A stretch of DNA of 63,820 nt. It comes from Phallus indusiatus (taxonomy: Eukaryota; Basidiomycota; Agaricomycetes; Phallales; Phallaceae). Position 1 is the first letter of the stretch; each line of letters starts with the position of its first letter. The notes under the pieces are model-generated. The model had not been told where the DNA came from. It saw only the letters and a list, made by a program, of their open reading frames with translations, and searched no databases. This document shows, one piece after another, positions 20,757 through 32,700 of this stretch. The stretch lies in assembly GCA_027605045.1 (NCBI GenBank), contig JAQFWX010000181.1, positions 1 to 63,820 of the forward strand, in the 5' to 3' direction. A program made the position numbers and the translations under genes.

Positions 20757-20971
20757 TGCGGACCGAAATCTGGTATCGAGCTCCACAGCTCCATGACGTG
20801 AAAGTAGACTGCAAGAGGCTGGTGAGTTTTTTTCGCCTATTTATTGCTTTGATTGACGAAGCCTTCTTTGAGCCATAGCGACTATAGGTTGGATCCACAC
20901 TCATTTCAACAAACTGTGGCGTGGTTTTCTCGATACCAGTCAATGCACGTCGCTTCACCTTTCCATCGTAA
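20757..20971 (+). CDS. Partial gene: two 3' exons of an unknown protein
   Basis: Exon 20757-20821 and exon 20889-20971 join in phase through a 67-bp intron (gtgagt...ctatag) and end at TAA 20969-20971. The peptide (TEIWYRAPQLHDV then VGSTLISTNCGVVFSIPV) resembles a folded domain, but I do not recognise it. Upstream exons are not clear; a plus-strand frame with intron-like junctions lies at 20398-20679. Confidence 0.35.
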
Positions 20972-21244
20972 GTCTCAACCTGGCTCAATGTGTCGATACA
21001 TGTGACTATATTTATCCTTTGATCGGTTTCAAGTCAAACTTAGTATGAATATCCAATGAATTGCTCCAACATTCTCGTCCCTGCAGCCCGCGCCTCCGAA
21101 CGACATATAAAGCCCTCCCAAGTCCTCAAAAACCCACATACAACTTTCGCGTTTTTTATCGTCCTGCAAAGTTACCCACACCTCACCCACCCATTTGAGT
21201 CTTTTTCGTCTCCCACTCACCCTCGCCTTTCTTTTTAATAAAAC

Positions 21245-21823
21245 ATGCAATCTTTTATCGCGATATTCCTTGCTTACACCTTCGCCGTTGTGTTTGTGAG
21301 CGCGGTTCCCATCCCCCAACCACAACTGGGAAGTCTACCCTTGAGCAACACAACGGGCAGCGCGGCCGGCCCCGCAGCCATAGCAGAAAACGTTGTTTCT
21401 ACCGTCGAAGGCCTTATTCCCGACGGAGGTGCCTTGAAACGCCAACTTGGAGAGGTTACTAGCATCGTCTCCGATCCCACATCCATCATTTCCACCGTCG
21501 AGTCCATCCCCGAAGGTGTTCTTGGGGGTGTTGGTGGTCTCGGCGGCGGTGATGGTCCCGCTAGTGGTCTCCTGAAACGCCAGCTTAGCGACGTCGAAGG
21601 CCTAGTGTCCAATCCCACAGCCATTGTCAGCGACGTGGTCTCGACGGTTGAAGGCCTTGCTGGAGGACTCGGCGGTGGTCTTCCGCTCCCGAGACGACAA
21701 CTAGGAGGTATTGACGCGGCTGCCATTGTGCCTAGTGTTTTGCAAGGCCTTGATTTGGGGCCAGTCGGTAGCATTGTAGCTAACGTCGAAGGAGAAGTGG
21801 AAAATGCAGCTGGTGGCCTTTAA
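21245..21823 (+). CDS. Secreted Kex2-processed repeat protein (KEP-like)
   Basis: Single exon, 192 residues. A signal peptide covers about residues 1-20 (hydrophobic YTFAVVFVSA, cleavage before VPIPQPQ). Three dibasic sites, KR at 65-66, KR at 111-112 and RR at 150-151, are each followed by QLG or QLS. The segments between carry repeats of the form SDPTSIISTVES / SNPTAIVSDVVSTVEGL with Gly-rich spacers (GGVGGLGGG). Conserved Kex2 sites before a recurring core are the signature of fungal KEPs, which are cut in the Golgi into secreted peptides (repellents, pheromone-like or RiPP precursors). A TATA-like ACATATAAAG lies at about 21103. No cyclase or tailoring gene is adjacent, so the peptide's role is unknown. 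Confidence 0.78.
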   Translation: MQSFIAIFLAYTFAVVFVSAVPIPQPQLGSLPLSNTTGSAAGPAAIAENVVSTVEGLIPDGGALKRQLGEVTSIVSDPTSIISTVESIPEGVLGGVGGLGGGDGPASGLLKRQLSDVEGLVSNPTAIVSDVVSTVEGLAGGLGGGLPLPRRQLGGIDAAAIVPSVLQGLDLGPVGSIVANVEGEVENAAGGL

Positions 21824-22481
21824 AAGCCAAAATACAAAAACTAACGTGAGCTCTTTGTCATAACGAGCTTGGTATTTGTCTCAATATCTTTTTACCATGA
21901 CCAGCTGCCACGATGACGAGAGTGATGTTTTCTTTTCAAGTCATTGATACGTTAGCTCCAGTTCTAAATGTTCAGTCTTGTTCTGCAACGTTGTCACTTG
22001 TCACTCGACGCTCATCTACTCTGTATACCCCATGTCAATATCATCGTGTTCCCTTTTTCGTGTCCTTTTCTTACTTATCATAAGTACATCGTGTTTTACC
22101 TGTACTACAATAACGTGCACGCGTAAGCGCCTGAGCGTTCAAAGAACCCCGTTGGCAATCCAATTCTATTCTTCATTTGCTCAACGGAGCCGCTATAGAA
22201 TTCGCGAAGAAAAAAAAAACAGTCGAACGATTTTTTAAGATTACTTACTTAAGTATTCGAGCCTTCCAAGCCGTTTGCCATATAAACCTGCACGATGCCC
22301 AAGCGGGTGATGGAACGCGGGTACCCTTCTCCCTCTTGTCCTGAGGTTTGAGCTTGAGCGTGAAAACATATAGGCTGCGCCTCATCATTGTATTCGCTTT
22401 GGTATGATTGAACGCATTTTTTGTCATGGTCGTTTTTCTGAATGCAAATGTTTCTAGAACACGCGGTGACACGACTAAATC
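21824..22481. other. Intergenic region
   Basis: Pyrimidine-rich spacer between two secreted-protein genes. No supported gene. Confidence 0.5.
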
Positions 22482-23072
22482 ATGTTCACTCCGGATGTTG
22501 TCACGATTTTCACCCTTATCATAAGCTTCCTGAATGTCATCCAAGCCCTTCCTCTACCTCGAAACGCGCCTTTTTCCAGTCATAACATCCACAAAACTAA
22601 CACAGGTAACTCGAACGGCCTCCACAACGTCCATGTCTCCCCTATATCCTCAGAAGCCGCGTTCCTGGATGTCTCTTTGGGGGATCGCCATCGTCGGGAC
22701 ATGGACCCGAGCTATAGCTTTAAAGAAGAAGTCGCGGAACCCGTCCCAGCTACGCATGCCAAATTTGACAGCGACATTGACGGAAAGCAAGAGGCTGGTT
22801 TTGATGAATTGTTTGATTCCGAAATTGAACTAGAAGTCGACCCTACACAACCACCGATGGACGATGAACTTTTGCGGTTTAATAATGCATTAGAGCAAGC
22901 TCTGGTAAAGTTCTCTTTCTGGGCTGCGCTATTCTCAAGTTCCTCATCTCTTCCTCTTTATCTCTCTGTACAGGACTATCTATCAGAAATGGAGTCTACC
23001 CTCGTCGAGTTCAATTTAGAGAATTCTCACCCTGTCACTGCAGGTATGCTTACAACTATCACTGGGTATTAG
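22482..23072 (+). CDS. Secreted acidic protein of unknown function
   Basis: Starts with an N-terminal signal peptide (about residues 1-23; FTLIISFLNVIQA then LPLPRNAPF). A basic site RHRRD occurs near residue 71, followed by an acidic region (DELFDSEIELEVDPTQPP). The segment 22906-22974 (gtaaag...tgtacag, 69 nt) has intron ends and is a multiple of three; removing it joins NNALEQAL to DYLSEMEST without changing frame, so the shorter form is probably the true product. The end near 23072 may also be altered by a second intron (gtatgc at 23044). The dibasic site suggests a propeptide. No family recognised. Confidence 0.55.
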   Translation: MFTPDVVTIFTLIISFLNVIQALPLPRNAPFSSHNIHKTNTGNSNGLHNVHVSPISSEAAFLDVSLGDRHRRDMDPSYSFKEEVAEPVPATHAKFDSDIDGKQEAGFDELFDSEIELEVDPTQPPMDDELLRFNNALEQALVKFSFWAALFSSSSSLPLYLSVQDYLSEMESTLVEFNLENSHPVTAGMLTTITGY

Positions 23073-23404
23073 TACCTCCCCGTCATACTAACATGCTTCA
23101 AAGTGGAACTATAAATGTCGTGGCTAATTGAGGTATCTCGAGAGCGTGCGCTTCCGGTTTACGAATTATAACACCATCTCCCTTTTCACAATTTACGACG
23201 TTTCAGCAATCATTACATTTTACGATAGACACATTATAGCTACTTACCTCCATTCTCCAATTAATTATAAGACAATAAATACTTTGATTAATACACACTT
23301 TTAATTAGCGTCAAGTATGTACACAGTCCGGTAAGAAAACGAAAAAAAAAACATTGGTGGACGTAGAAGCAGCAAATGACGACAACCACTAACACAATAC
23401 CATT

Positions 23405-23769
23405 CTAATTGTTTGGGTCGTGGGGTAAAGCCAGAGAGCTCCTGACATCAGAGTGTTTCCACTTTTTCTGGACTTGGTCCGAGTTGTCCGAGTCATCTAA
23501 TTCGGAAGAACGTCTACGCTTATTCCAAACTTCATGTTTGACGATGTTCATACCTACGTCCGTCGTTGTTCCATCATCGACAATTGTAGCATTTATGTCT
23601 TTCATAGAATGTCCTTCACATTACAGTGAGTTTCGCATTTCCCGTTCTCGTCAATTATATCGAGAGCAACGGCCATCTCTTTCTCACTGCCACCGCAACT
23701 GTCATCTCCTTGGTCTTCAGGTACGTCGTAATTCTTGTCCTCCATAGCATCATCGGGGCGTTTGGCAGT
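23405..23769 (-). other. Possible acidic/basic C-terminal extension of the HNH-like gene
   Basis: An open frame in phase with the upstream gene resumes after its TGA (EDQGDDSCGGSEKE), followed by a second frame with a basic stretch (NKRRRSSELDD). A gtgcgt donor at the stop codon with acceptors 63 or 69 nt away would splice it in. Whether it belongs to the gene is undecided. Confidence 0.35.
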
Positions 23770-24822
23770 TCACGCACCATAAATATGTATCACTTTCTCG
23801 AGTAGAGGATACTCCCCCACAAGTCGCGTCAACTTGTTTTGCGTTACGCGTTTTGTCAACTTTCGTCCAGCTTCGAGCAAAACGTATTTTGGGTGTACAT
23901 GACTCTTCAATATGGGCAGCCCAGAAAACGGATAAACAAAGACAACAAAGACACTTTGTGATATAGGAGGATCGGAGGAGGGAAGAGCATGTCTTGTTTG
24001 CCGGATTATAGCTATCTTTCGCATTTTGTCGGAAATGGGGACGAAGCGGTACTCGTAGTCATCGCGATCCTGAAATTCATCTATCAGCGCCGGATTCACC
24101 CCACAATCCAAAAAGTTCAAAACGAACAGGTAAATCCGGAAATGTTTCACGACGAGCAACCCAACCTCCATTTATCTCGGTCAAGGCATTATGATATTGA
24201 TTGATAATGCCTTCGTCCGGGAGAAGCAGCCAAAAATGCCTCTGGTACATTTGTGCGATGGCTTCACCAGCTATTTTTTGGCATGCAGAATCGCGTCAAT
24301 TGATTTTTGAGTTGTTTAATCGTGAAAAACCCACCTCGAAAAATGTTTCGACTAGTCCGAAGATTCAGCGTCCAATATGGGATGTTCCAGAACCACTCAA
24401 CACTGTCCAGCTTGGTGGTGACAAACAGGAGTCAGCAAAATATTAGATCTTCACAATAAACATACTAAATCTGGATCCGATTCCGGAGCATATATTGGGA
24501 AACAACAGCAATACAACACGCCGTCATACGCAACGCCATTCTCAACGAGACATCGTCCATTATTGGGATCAAGCTTTTCGACACGCCTTTTTGTCGGCGT
24601 ACTTATGAGTGATACATTATCCTCGTCAGCATCATTATCTGCGTGGCGGTCACAATAAAAACCATGATCATATTCTTCGTCGTCATCACCGTAGCCATTA
24701 TGACGATGGTGTCGATAGTTCCGAGATAAATGAGAGGAAGCGTCATCATTCTCATCCGACAGATAGTATTGGGTCTCGCCGTTGCGGCGGGGTGGTGTAT
24801 TAGATGAATCGTCAAGGGACAT
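23770..24822 (-). CDS. HNH_2-like fungal protein, catalytic His apparently lost
   Basis: Exons 24822-24466, 24410-24335, 24270-24128 and 24069-23770 sum to 292 codons with introns of 55-64 bp. The N terminus is acidic and His-rich. The central block (NNGRCLVENGVAYDGVLYCC ... LDSVEWFWNIPYWTLN ... SRNIF) and the C-terminal YPFSGLPILKSHVHPKYVLL follow the layout of a large Agaricomycete family with an HNH_2-type nuclease fold. In that family a His normally follows the first Cys-rich strand; here the position reads YCCCFPIYA, and the later DLH-type His is also absent, so nuclease activity is unlikely. Family recognition is from memory of the motif layout. Confidence 0.65.
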
Positions 24823-25668
24823 TTCAATGGTGTCGAGTGTGAGGGTCGACGACGTCGATGTTTAAGCTTTAGGTGTAATGATGGTAAAAACACAAAACGC
24901 GTGGTGGCGATTACGGGGTGATATATAAAGCCCGATGTCTGTTATAAGCCTCGCAGCAATGAAGCACTTCTTGCTCATGATGGACGGCCTCAACTAATAC
25001 GACGTTGAAAAGTAAATAAAACTCATTAATATCCATAACGAATGTAGATACAGTATTTTGTCAAGTAGAAATAACAAATATAAAGAAAAAATTAACCGTC
25101 AATGACAAAGAAAAACAAGATAGAAATAAAACACAGCAGCTGAAGTGAACAAGATTGTCAACGGAGGGAGGAAAAAATAATAACGAAGAACTACTTCCAC
25201 AGTGTATATACGCCGTATGTGTTACACTTTACACGTGATGATACGACAAGTTTGAAAAAGCAAAGAAAAAGAAAACAAATGAACAAGCACATTGTCGGCG
25301 GCAACGAGATAGCGATCCGACACTGTACGAATCAGCCTCAGTAGATGGTAGAGACAATAGACGAAGTACGGGAGAGAAAGTAGACCAGTGTCGACGAGGT
25401 AGGGCTGGAAGGAGTACCCGTACTTCAAGCAGCATCGTAGAGAATTTTGGAAAATGAGTGAATGATACAAAATTCAAGAGAACCGCGAAGAAGAAGAGAG
25501 ATAAAAACGAACGTCGGTGTGACAACGAAGAAAGATGGTATCAAAGCAGGTCAGAGCGAGCCAGTAGGTCTGACAGAGACTGCAAAACAAGAGCGCCGTT
25601 CGAGAGCCTGTTTATCATCATGCTTAAATGAACCACAGGTCTGCGCTGTTTTATCTTCCGAGGTCTTT
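24823..25668. other. Intergenic region
   Basis: Between two minus-strand genes. It holds the 5' flank of the HNH-like gene (TATATAAAGC near 24931) and the 3' flank of the SH3 gene. No further gene seen. Confidence 0.5.
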
Positions 25669-27656
25669 TCATTGTTCGTCGTCTCCGAGCTGTCCGTCGT
25701 CATCGTCAGTCCTATCGAGCCTCCAAACTTCCAGGTAGCTCTCGGGAACAAGAGCCCACATATTTTCCGTGCGCGCCCCAGGTTCAGTTGACACGTTAGT
25801 GAACTTGGAATTGTTGCCATTGTCATCAATATAATCCACGATTTCCTCCCCGTCCTCTGTCAATCGAATGGTACCACGCATGACAACAGCCCACCCAACG
25901 CCTCCGCTTTCTCCAGCAACACGGACGATGTCGCCTTCTCGCAGTCCCATCTCCGCAGTTCCCTCCGGTATAAAGTCAAATAGTGCTTTATATAAACCCG
26001 GTAAGAGTGGCGTCTCAGCCCCTCTGCTGTCGTCGTCCTCATCATCGTCATAACGCTCTTCATCTCCATAGGAACCCATGGTCTGAGGACCCACAGCAGG
26101 TGACGTAGGTTGAGATGCACCTGGAGAAGACGACGACGTATTAAAATTCCTGGATAGATCGTTCAAAGTGGGCGTGAATGGGTCTTCGTCCTCTCGGCCA
26201 GCTACGCCTGCGCCTCCAACTCTACTGCCTCTAGATCCGCTTCCACTTCTGTTGTTTCCGCTTCCAAACCCCGACCACATCCCGGACCACCAGCCTCCTG
26301 CATTTGTGCCCCAACCGAACCCAAACCCCGACCCACGTCTGCTCCCACTTTCACTGCTCGCGCACGAAGAAGAGGCGGATGCTGAGGTAGAATCGCGACC
26401 CCTTTCAGGTTTGCGTATCCCAGGCGGTCCATACTTTTTCTGCATTTTTTTGATGACCTTGGGGGCGTCAGCACCTTCACCGGTATGCCGCTTATCTGCT
26501 ATGGGAAAGGCAAAATCGCGGATGAGGATTTGACCTTGTGGGACGGAAGTGCTGGGAAGCGCAGGCGTTGAGGTAGTTGGCGTTATAGCTGAAGGAGCCA
26601 CCTGAGATTGTGGAACGGTCGGAAGAGTAGAGATATTGGACAATGTCGACAACCTTTTATTTTGATTCGGATTCGAACCGACGGAAAGGTTCGACAGGGT
26701 AGACAGTCTCTTGGAAGGCGTCGTTGTCCCGTTTGTTGCAGCAGTAGTCATAGGGCTATTGCTCGGATTAGCACCGTTACCGGTACCAGAAGTAGAGGAG
26801 AGCCTCGACTGTCTGCGTGATCCGCTCCGTGACTGCGAAGGTGTTCGAGAGGGCGTGGGAGAAGGCGGGGCAGGACGAGACGAAGAGAGCGCAGCCTTGG
26901 ATGAGGCTGAGGAAGTGGAAGAAGTGCGTGCAATGGACGTAGCACCTGCAACGTTAGAAGGTGTAGGGGTAGCTCGGCCCGAGCCTAAAGATAGCGAAGA
27001 AGCCTTCGCGGAAACTGCGTTACTTGCTGTGGGGATGGTGTCAATGAGTGCAGATGAACTAGACGACGGTAAAGCTGAGTTTGGCTGAGAATATGGCTGT
27101 GGCTGAGAAGAAGGGGAGGACTCGGAGGCAGGTCGAATTTCAGAAGCGGCGGGGGCACTCTCGTTGCCACTCGATTTGTAATAATCCGACGGCACCGCAG
27201 TGCCATTCGATAACTTCGATAACGGTGCCAAATCTACGTCCATCATGGCCGAGTTACGATTGCTTTGAGCGATGCTAGAAGTGCTGACATTGTTCGGAGT
27301 GTTTGTCCCGGAGCCCGGAGCTGAGGTTGATGATGGTGATGACGACGAGTTGTTCTTTTTTGATCGTTTTGTTTGAGGTAGAGTAAATTCAAGTACGCCA
27401 GGTTTGGGTGGTGGGATGAATCCGCTTCCTGGACTCGGAAACGGGTGGGTTATGGCCGATGATCTGTCTACGGTAATGTGAAATGGCTGAGAATCGTCTA
27501 AAGGAGAGTGAAGAGGGTAAAAACCAAGGAATTTATTGTGGATTGTTTAGCATTGTGCTAAGAGGATTGATTGTAAGAAGACGAACCTTTTGAAAGGTCT
27601 GGGGACAAAGGCGGCGAGGAAGAAGTAGGTGAAGTAGGTGAGAACGTGGTTGTCAT
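25669..27656 (-). CDS. SH3-domain protein, Nbp2/Skb5-like
   Basis: Two exons (27656-27587 and 27497-25669; 89-bp intron gttcgt...ctttag) sum to 633 codons. The first ~450 residues are Ser/Pro/Thr-rich and disordered, with RLSTLSN repeated twice and a Gly/Ser/Trp-rich stretch (GFGFGWGTNAGGWWSG). The C-terminal SH3 domain begins at LYKALFDFIPEGTAEMGL, continues with EGDIVRV and GWAVV, and closes with ALVPESYLEVW. The insert between GWAVV and the closing strand is longer than in most SH3 domains. Single-SH3 adaptors of this layout in fungi act in phosphatase or cell-wall signalling; a specific orthology is inference. The start is the ATG of the short Thr/Ser-rich first exon. Confidence 0.82.
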
Positions 27657-29041
27657 TGTAAGGTTGGTTTTACTTTCAGTATCAAGGTCGCCGTCCTTGT
27701 TGCGCTCTTTACAACCTTGGGAATTTCTTTCGTCGCCGTTGGGCTTCGGATTACGGTAGCGGAGACAACAACAGAAAGGCGGGAGCAACGAGAAAAGGGG
27801 AGCACAGAAAGATAATGATAAGGTTCGTCGTCGGGTTCGTGGTGTACTGTGTGACGATAAATAAGAGTTTGATAAAGGCGATGGAAGAAATGGCGACGGT
27901 TTCAATTTAGAATCCAACTTGGCAAGGGCTATCCTGAAGTTTTGTTTCAACTGGTGTGGAGCTCCAAGCCTGTTTCAAATGCGTTCTTGCACCTTCAGGA
28001 GACTGAAAACTATGCACTAAGAATCGAAGAACGAATGTACAAACACTCAAGACTTACAGTTGAATCCTTTGGTCCACTAAGAATAAGGAGCTGATTACAA
28101 GAATAGTCGCTAATGAAGATTTCCCAAGGAGTTGAATCAAGTAACCCCAGAATGAGATCTCGACTTGTGTCCCGAACGAGAAAGCTTCCAGCTCCGGTTT
28201 TGATGCAGTTTTAGAAAATGTGGCGGCTAGCGATATAGTAAAAGGGATGAGATGGGATCGTCGCAGTTGCAGTTGCAGCTGCAGTTGGCGTTCGTAGTCG
28301 TGGAAACTAGACACAGTGAGGTGACTGAGCTGAGTGACCGAGTGACCGACCGAGTCACTGAAGGAGCTGAGGGGAAGGGGGGTAAAAGAAAAACACGTAC
28401 GACGTGCGAGTCACACGCTCCCATTGTCGATTGTCGGAGCCGGAAAGACAACGGTAACTAGGGACACAGCTCTCGCCGGAGCCATGTCATGATCTTTGTG
28501 TGTGCACATGTGCATAGGAATCGGGAATTCTCTCATTTAGAAAGTGCAATCAATGAAACCGATAGTCAACTCCAACTCTTTATTGTAAAAGCGGGAAAGC
28601 GGAGCGCCAGGGTGAGGTTGTGGTCCAAGCACCGTTCTTTTCCCTGGTTTTTTTAATTATGTACGCAGTCACCGTCAACGCTGTTTGTTTATGGCAAATC
28701 ATACTGGTATGTGTATATATCCGTCCCTGAAGCTTGCCTGGAGCACTGACAAATCGGAGAGTAGAAGTGCTACTAAACATAACGCAACGGGTCCTGATTA
28801 CAATGGTAAGGAGTAGGTTTTGGCACAAAAATAAAGCATACATATTAATTATGGATGGATGATATTGAGTATTATGAAGCCCAGCAAGCATAGCATTATA
28901 CAGTTTCGTAGAATATGGGCGGAACAAACACAAATTACAAGGCGCGAGCAAGCAAGCACAAACGAAGACAGTACAAAATTAGTGAAATTACAATGGAGAC
29001 GACAGATACTTGTGGTTTGTTTGGTGAAATAAGATAAGAGT
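27657..29041. other. Intergenic region with short satellites
   Basis: Upstream flank of the SH3 gene and 3' flank of the next minus-strand gene. It includes (TTGCAG)4 at about 28263-28287 and a GTGACYGAG-type tandem at 28318-28362. Small frames here lack support. Confidence 0.5.
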
Positions 29042-29783
29042 TCAGCAAAATGCCCCAACCGAGAAGAAATGTCGCATCAAAATCAAACTAGCAACAAACT
29101 CTGATGAAGAGGCGGATAAGGATCAATTTTGGGAGATTTATTGAATCCAATTAAAGGCATACCTAGAGTAAGATCCTGACTTGACTCAGTGACGGTCAAA
29201 GTATTTCCTGATGTGCGATACTTTGGTTCATAGACACTTTTTAGGTCATAGTGTGCTACGACAGCGTCCGTGTCCACGCATACACACTTTTGTGAATTAG
29301 TTCTCATCCTAACTTGAATGATAAATTTATTTACTGTCCACTCATGGCCCTTGGACCGGTAAAACCATCGATATCGTTCACCATCCGTTGCGACAAACTC
29401 TCTACTCATTTTGGTGGCCATTCTAAAAGAAAAATAAATTTCAAACTTGTTTCACGAAGTATTAGTTTGAACACGAACCTTGACCGCTCAACAGGATATA
29501 ACCATTCCGAGAGATTGAAAATCTTTCCACTTTTGTGATTAACATTGGAAAAAGATATATACCCTTCCAAGCCGGGCTGAATCGACAGTGTAATACCGCG
29601 TTTAAGAGGACTCCCGTGTCGGACATTTAGTTCGAATACTTCCACTCGGGTTTTTCTTTCTATCATATCAACGCGATTTTCAACGTGAATGAACGGCGGT
29701 CGGTCGTATATATCGTAAAAGTTGGTGGGCCCCGTGCTATAGCCAGTGGTGTCTTCGAGAAAGAGAGGTAGTCCCATTGACAT
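29042..29783 (-). CDS. DUF6593-like protein, copy A
   Basis: Four exons (29783-29479, 29422-29335, 29286-29163, 29100-29042) sum to 192 codons. The protein starts GLPLFLEDTTGYSTGP and contains VATDGERYRWFYR and AVVAHYDLKSVYEPKYRTSG, then ends with a short hydrophobic helix (EFVASLILMRH). This fits the DUF6593 beta-rich domain common in Agaricomycetes, function unknown. Copy B at 35443-36291 has identical intron phases (2, 0, 1) and identical lengths for the last two exons (124 and 59 nt). TATA-like TATATATATA lies about 160 bp upstream. Confidence 0.78.
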
Positions 29784-32700
29784 GGCTAAGAAGCTAAGAA
29801 GATTGGGGAATTATTATAAGAACAGTAGGATCGTCGAATAGTGAGTGTCCAAAGAATCAAGGAGTGTTGGAATAACGAGAACGGTCGGAAAATAAGAGGA
29901 CGACGAGCGACAGAAAATTTGATGACTCTTTTCAACCCTATATATATATAAGCTATATGATCTGGATTAAATGTCTCTCGGAACGAATTTTTCTGGTATG
30001 CATGTACGTAAAAAGTTTTTGGGTAGTTAGCCGAATCAGATCAAGAGGCTGAGCCCGACGCCTCGCTTTCAATAATAGGACCTGATACTCAGAAATCAAA
30101 TCTTGAATTGGGGCCGGAGCGAGCTCCCGTGAGCGGGAACACGTGTCTGCGACACTTGGAACTCAAATTGTTACCGTTGTATTCAAGAAAATTGAACGTT
30201 TGAACCTTGGTAAGAACCTAGCAACTTTGAATGATTCGGAAGAACCCGAGAAATAGCTCACCTCGAAGTCTTTCACTTTACTCGTCACATAGAACTCAGA
30301 ACCTCCACTGCCAGGTGCGACGTTTCGGAAGGCGTTCAATTATGAAACTAAACTAATTATAGGAAAGATGTACATATACTCTGGGTTTCGAAAATAATGA
30401 TGCCGAGTATGATGTAACCTGGAGCCACCACTGCCTTCCCCGGTGCAGTCCATTTGTCGATTTCAAGGTTGCAAGTGGAACAGCGGCTAGATTAGGCGAA
30501 AAACGTGCCAGTGCAGAACGAATCAAGAGAAGGGCGGTTCCATTTGCCGGCAGACTCTCGAACTGGTTTCCGTATACGACTGAAGGGGGATCAAGAACCA
30601 ACTTGAAACTTGATCGTCTCCCCTTACGACCCCTTCCGAGTTCTATGTACTTTGTTTCACCTGAACCTTCCAAGTTTGATAGGACACTGATCACCGTAGG
30701 TCGTCACGGCCGCGCCCGAAAGCCTGAATCCTCTGGTTCCTCAAGATGCGCCTAAGAAGGTTCTTCAGGTGCAACGTTTCTACACGCTGCTATAGCTTTT
30801 AATTTGAAGCCCTAACTTCTTGTGTTCTTGTGCATCAAATGCTGTTGAACGTGGTTACCGTCAACAGATAGATAGATAACTGATGGACTCAGCTTGAAGC
30901 ACCAAAATGTGCATGGGCCTATTAGACGGAGCCAAATTAAGCCAACAAGTTTGTTTCGCAACAAAGAGACTGTTTATTCTACTCCATGTGCCAAGCTGGG
31001 AACTCTGAAACGAATGCGGAACGAACGAAAGGTTCAATGAACGGCTTGAACGCCAAAGGAGATCAGGGCGGCAAGCGAGACACGTGGAGGAGCCAAAAAA
31101 AAATGTCTCGTCGAATTGAGGCTGGTGGCGCAACTTCTCACATGTACCTTATCGTTATGAAAAAAAAAACTCCAGCGCTCCCGTCCTTGGTATCTGCGGA
31201 CGACAGTGGCAACCCGGGAAAGACTTGGAAGGAAAAAGTCATTTATTACGCTTTTCCAAACGTGGTATCCAGCCATGGTTTTGGCTTTCTTTCATTACGA
31301 TCTTCAAACGAGTTTGAACCTCTTCTCGCTTCCTATGTAGGTATTGACTGAAGAAGTCTAAAGGTGCCAAAAAGATTGTGATTAAGATCCTTCGCTTCTC
31401 GGAAACTTCACCTAACGGCGTTGCATAATCGTTCCAGGCTCGTAGGGCTGTTGGAAAAGCCAGAATTTGAATAAATATTGAGTCGAATATGGGGTGTGCA
31501 TAAATATCCTTCCCGCAGAAAACACGCTGCTTGAAAGAATTCACACAAAAACTGATGACAACGCAATTTCGAAATTGTATCTGAAGTAAACCTCGTCAGG
31601 ACCTGGACCTAAATCAACATGATAAAATCATGTGTAAGGAGTCTAATGACTGCGAAGCGTGCGATCTTTCTATGGAGGACTCGATTATACAGCCGTCAAT
31701 ATCTCCCTGCCTGAATTGCTAGCATACCTTAGAGAGAAAGGGACTGCAAGGATAACGTACTAGCGCTTCAAAGGGACGAGGAGTTCAAGACGAGGAGCAA
31801 TAGTTCTAAGTGTCACCGTGACAAATGTAAATCGGAGAGTGGCCCTTAACTGCGAACACAGAATGAAAATACCCATAAGGCTGTGTTTAAGAGTTAGTAA
31901 TCGTATAATGCGTTAATTTGAGGTTTTCAAGTCCCAACAAAATACGGAATATACCAATGAAGCCAAAATGAAGCTGGAATGTCGTTTCAGTTTGTGACAT
32001 GGTGACACTGTCACATATCACATGGTCAAAATTTGGTACTTGCTTGATTGACAAGGTCGACAAGAAGAATGTACACTCATCAGGCCAGGTCATCATTTCA
32101 TCAACCTGGAGATAATTCATACCACATTGGGTGACACTTGGTCAGCCGAAGTCCGGACCGAGGTTCCTAATTCTTTGTGGCTTTCAAAATGTGAGGAACC
32201 GTTCGGATATTGAAACCGAACCGGCCATCTAATCTGTAGTGCGAGTTATGTTTTAGTTTCGATGGTAGACTTATTTGTGGCGAGTTATAAGCTATGGCGA
32301 CGAAGGGTGAACGTTTTTTCCAATAAATACTGTATCAACAAAAAGTGGCTCACTTATAGTTTCCCCGAAGGCTGTCGCTCCAATGCCATTGAAACCATTT
32401 GTATCCGCCGCATTTTTGGTTCTCGAAAACGTTTTTTGTATTCCATATCTTTTGTACGTCTATTATCGAGATGTTCCATCGGGTACTAGCCACTCTGTAT
32501 TGTAGCCTCAATGACGCCAATCGGTGCTCAAATGACTCTCACATTCCTCAATCAGCCTTGTCCAATTGCCAAAATGGTCGCCCAAAGGAAGCTTAGACTG
32601 CCGTACCGGAAGTATGTATTAGTTCAGTCGGAAAGTTACCCGGGCACAAAACTGTCAATGAATTAGGATTGGTCGTTTGTTGACCGACAAGGCACCGCGG

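Noticed and set aside
21274..21774. 166-codon minus-strand frame
   Set aside because: Antisense to the Kex2-processed repeat protein, which has signal peptide and dibasic logic on the plus strand.
26168..27088. Plus-strand frames over the SH3 gene
   Set aside because: Antisense to a Ser/Pro-rich coding exon; such composition leaves the opposite strand open.
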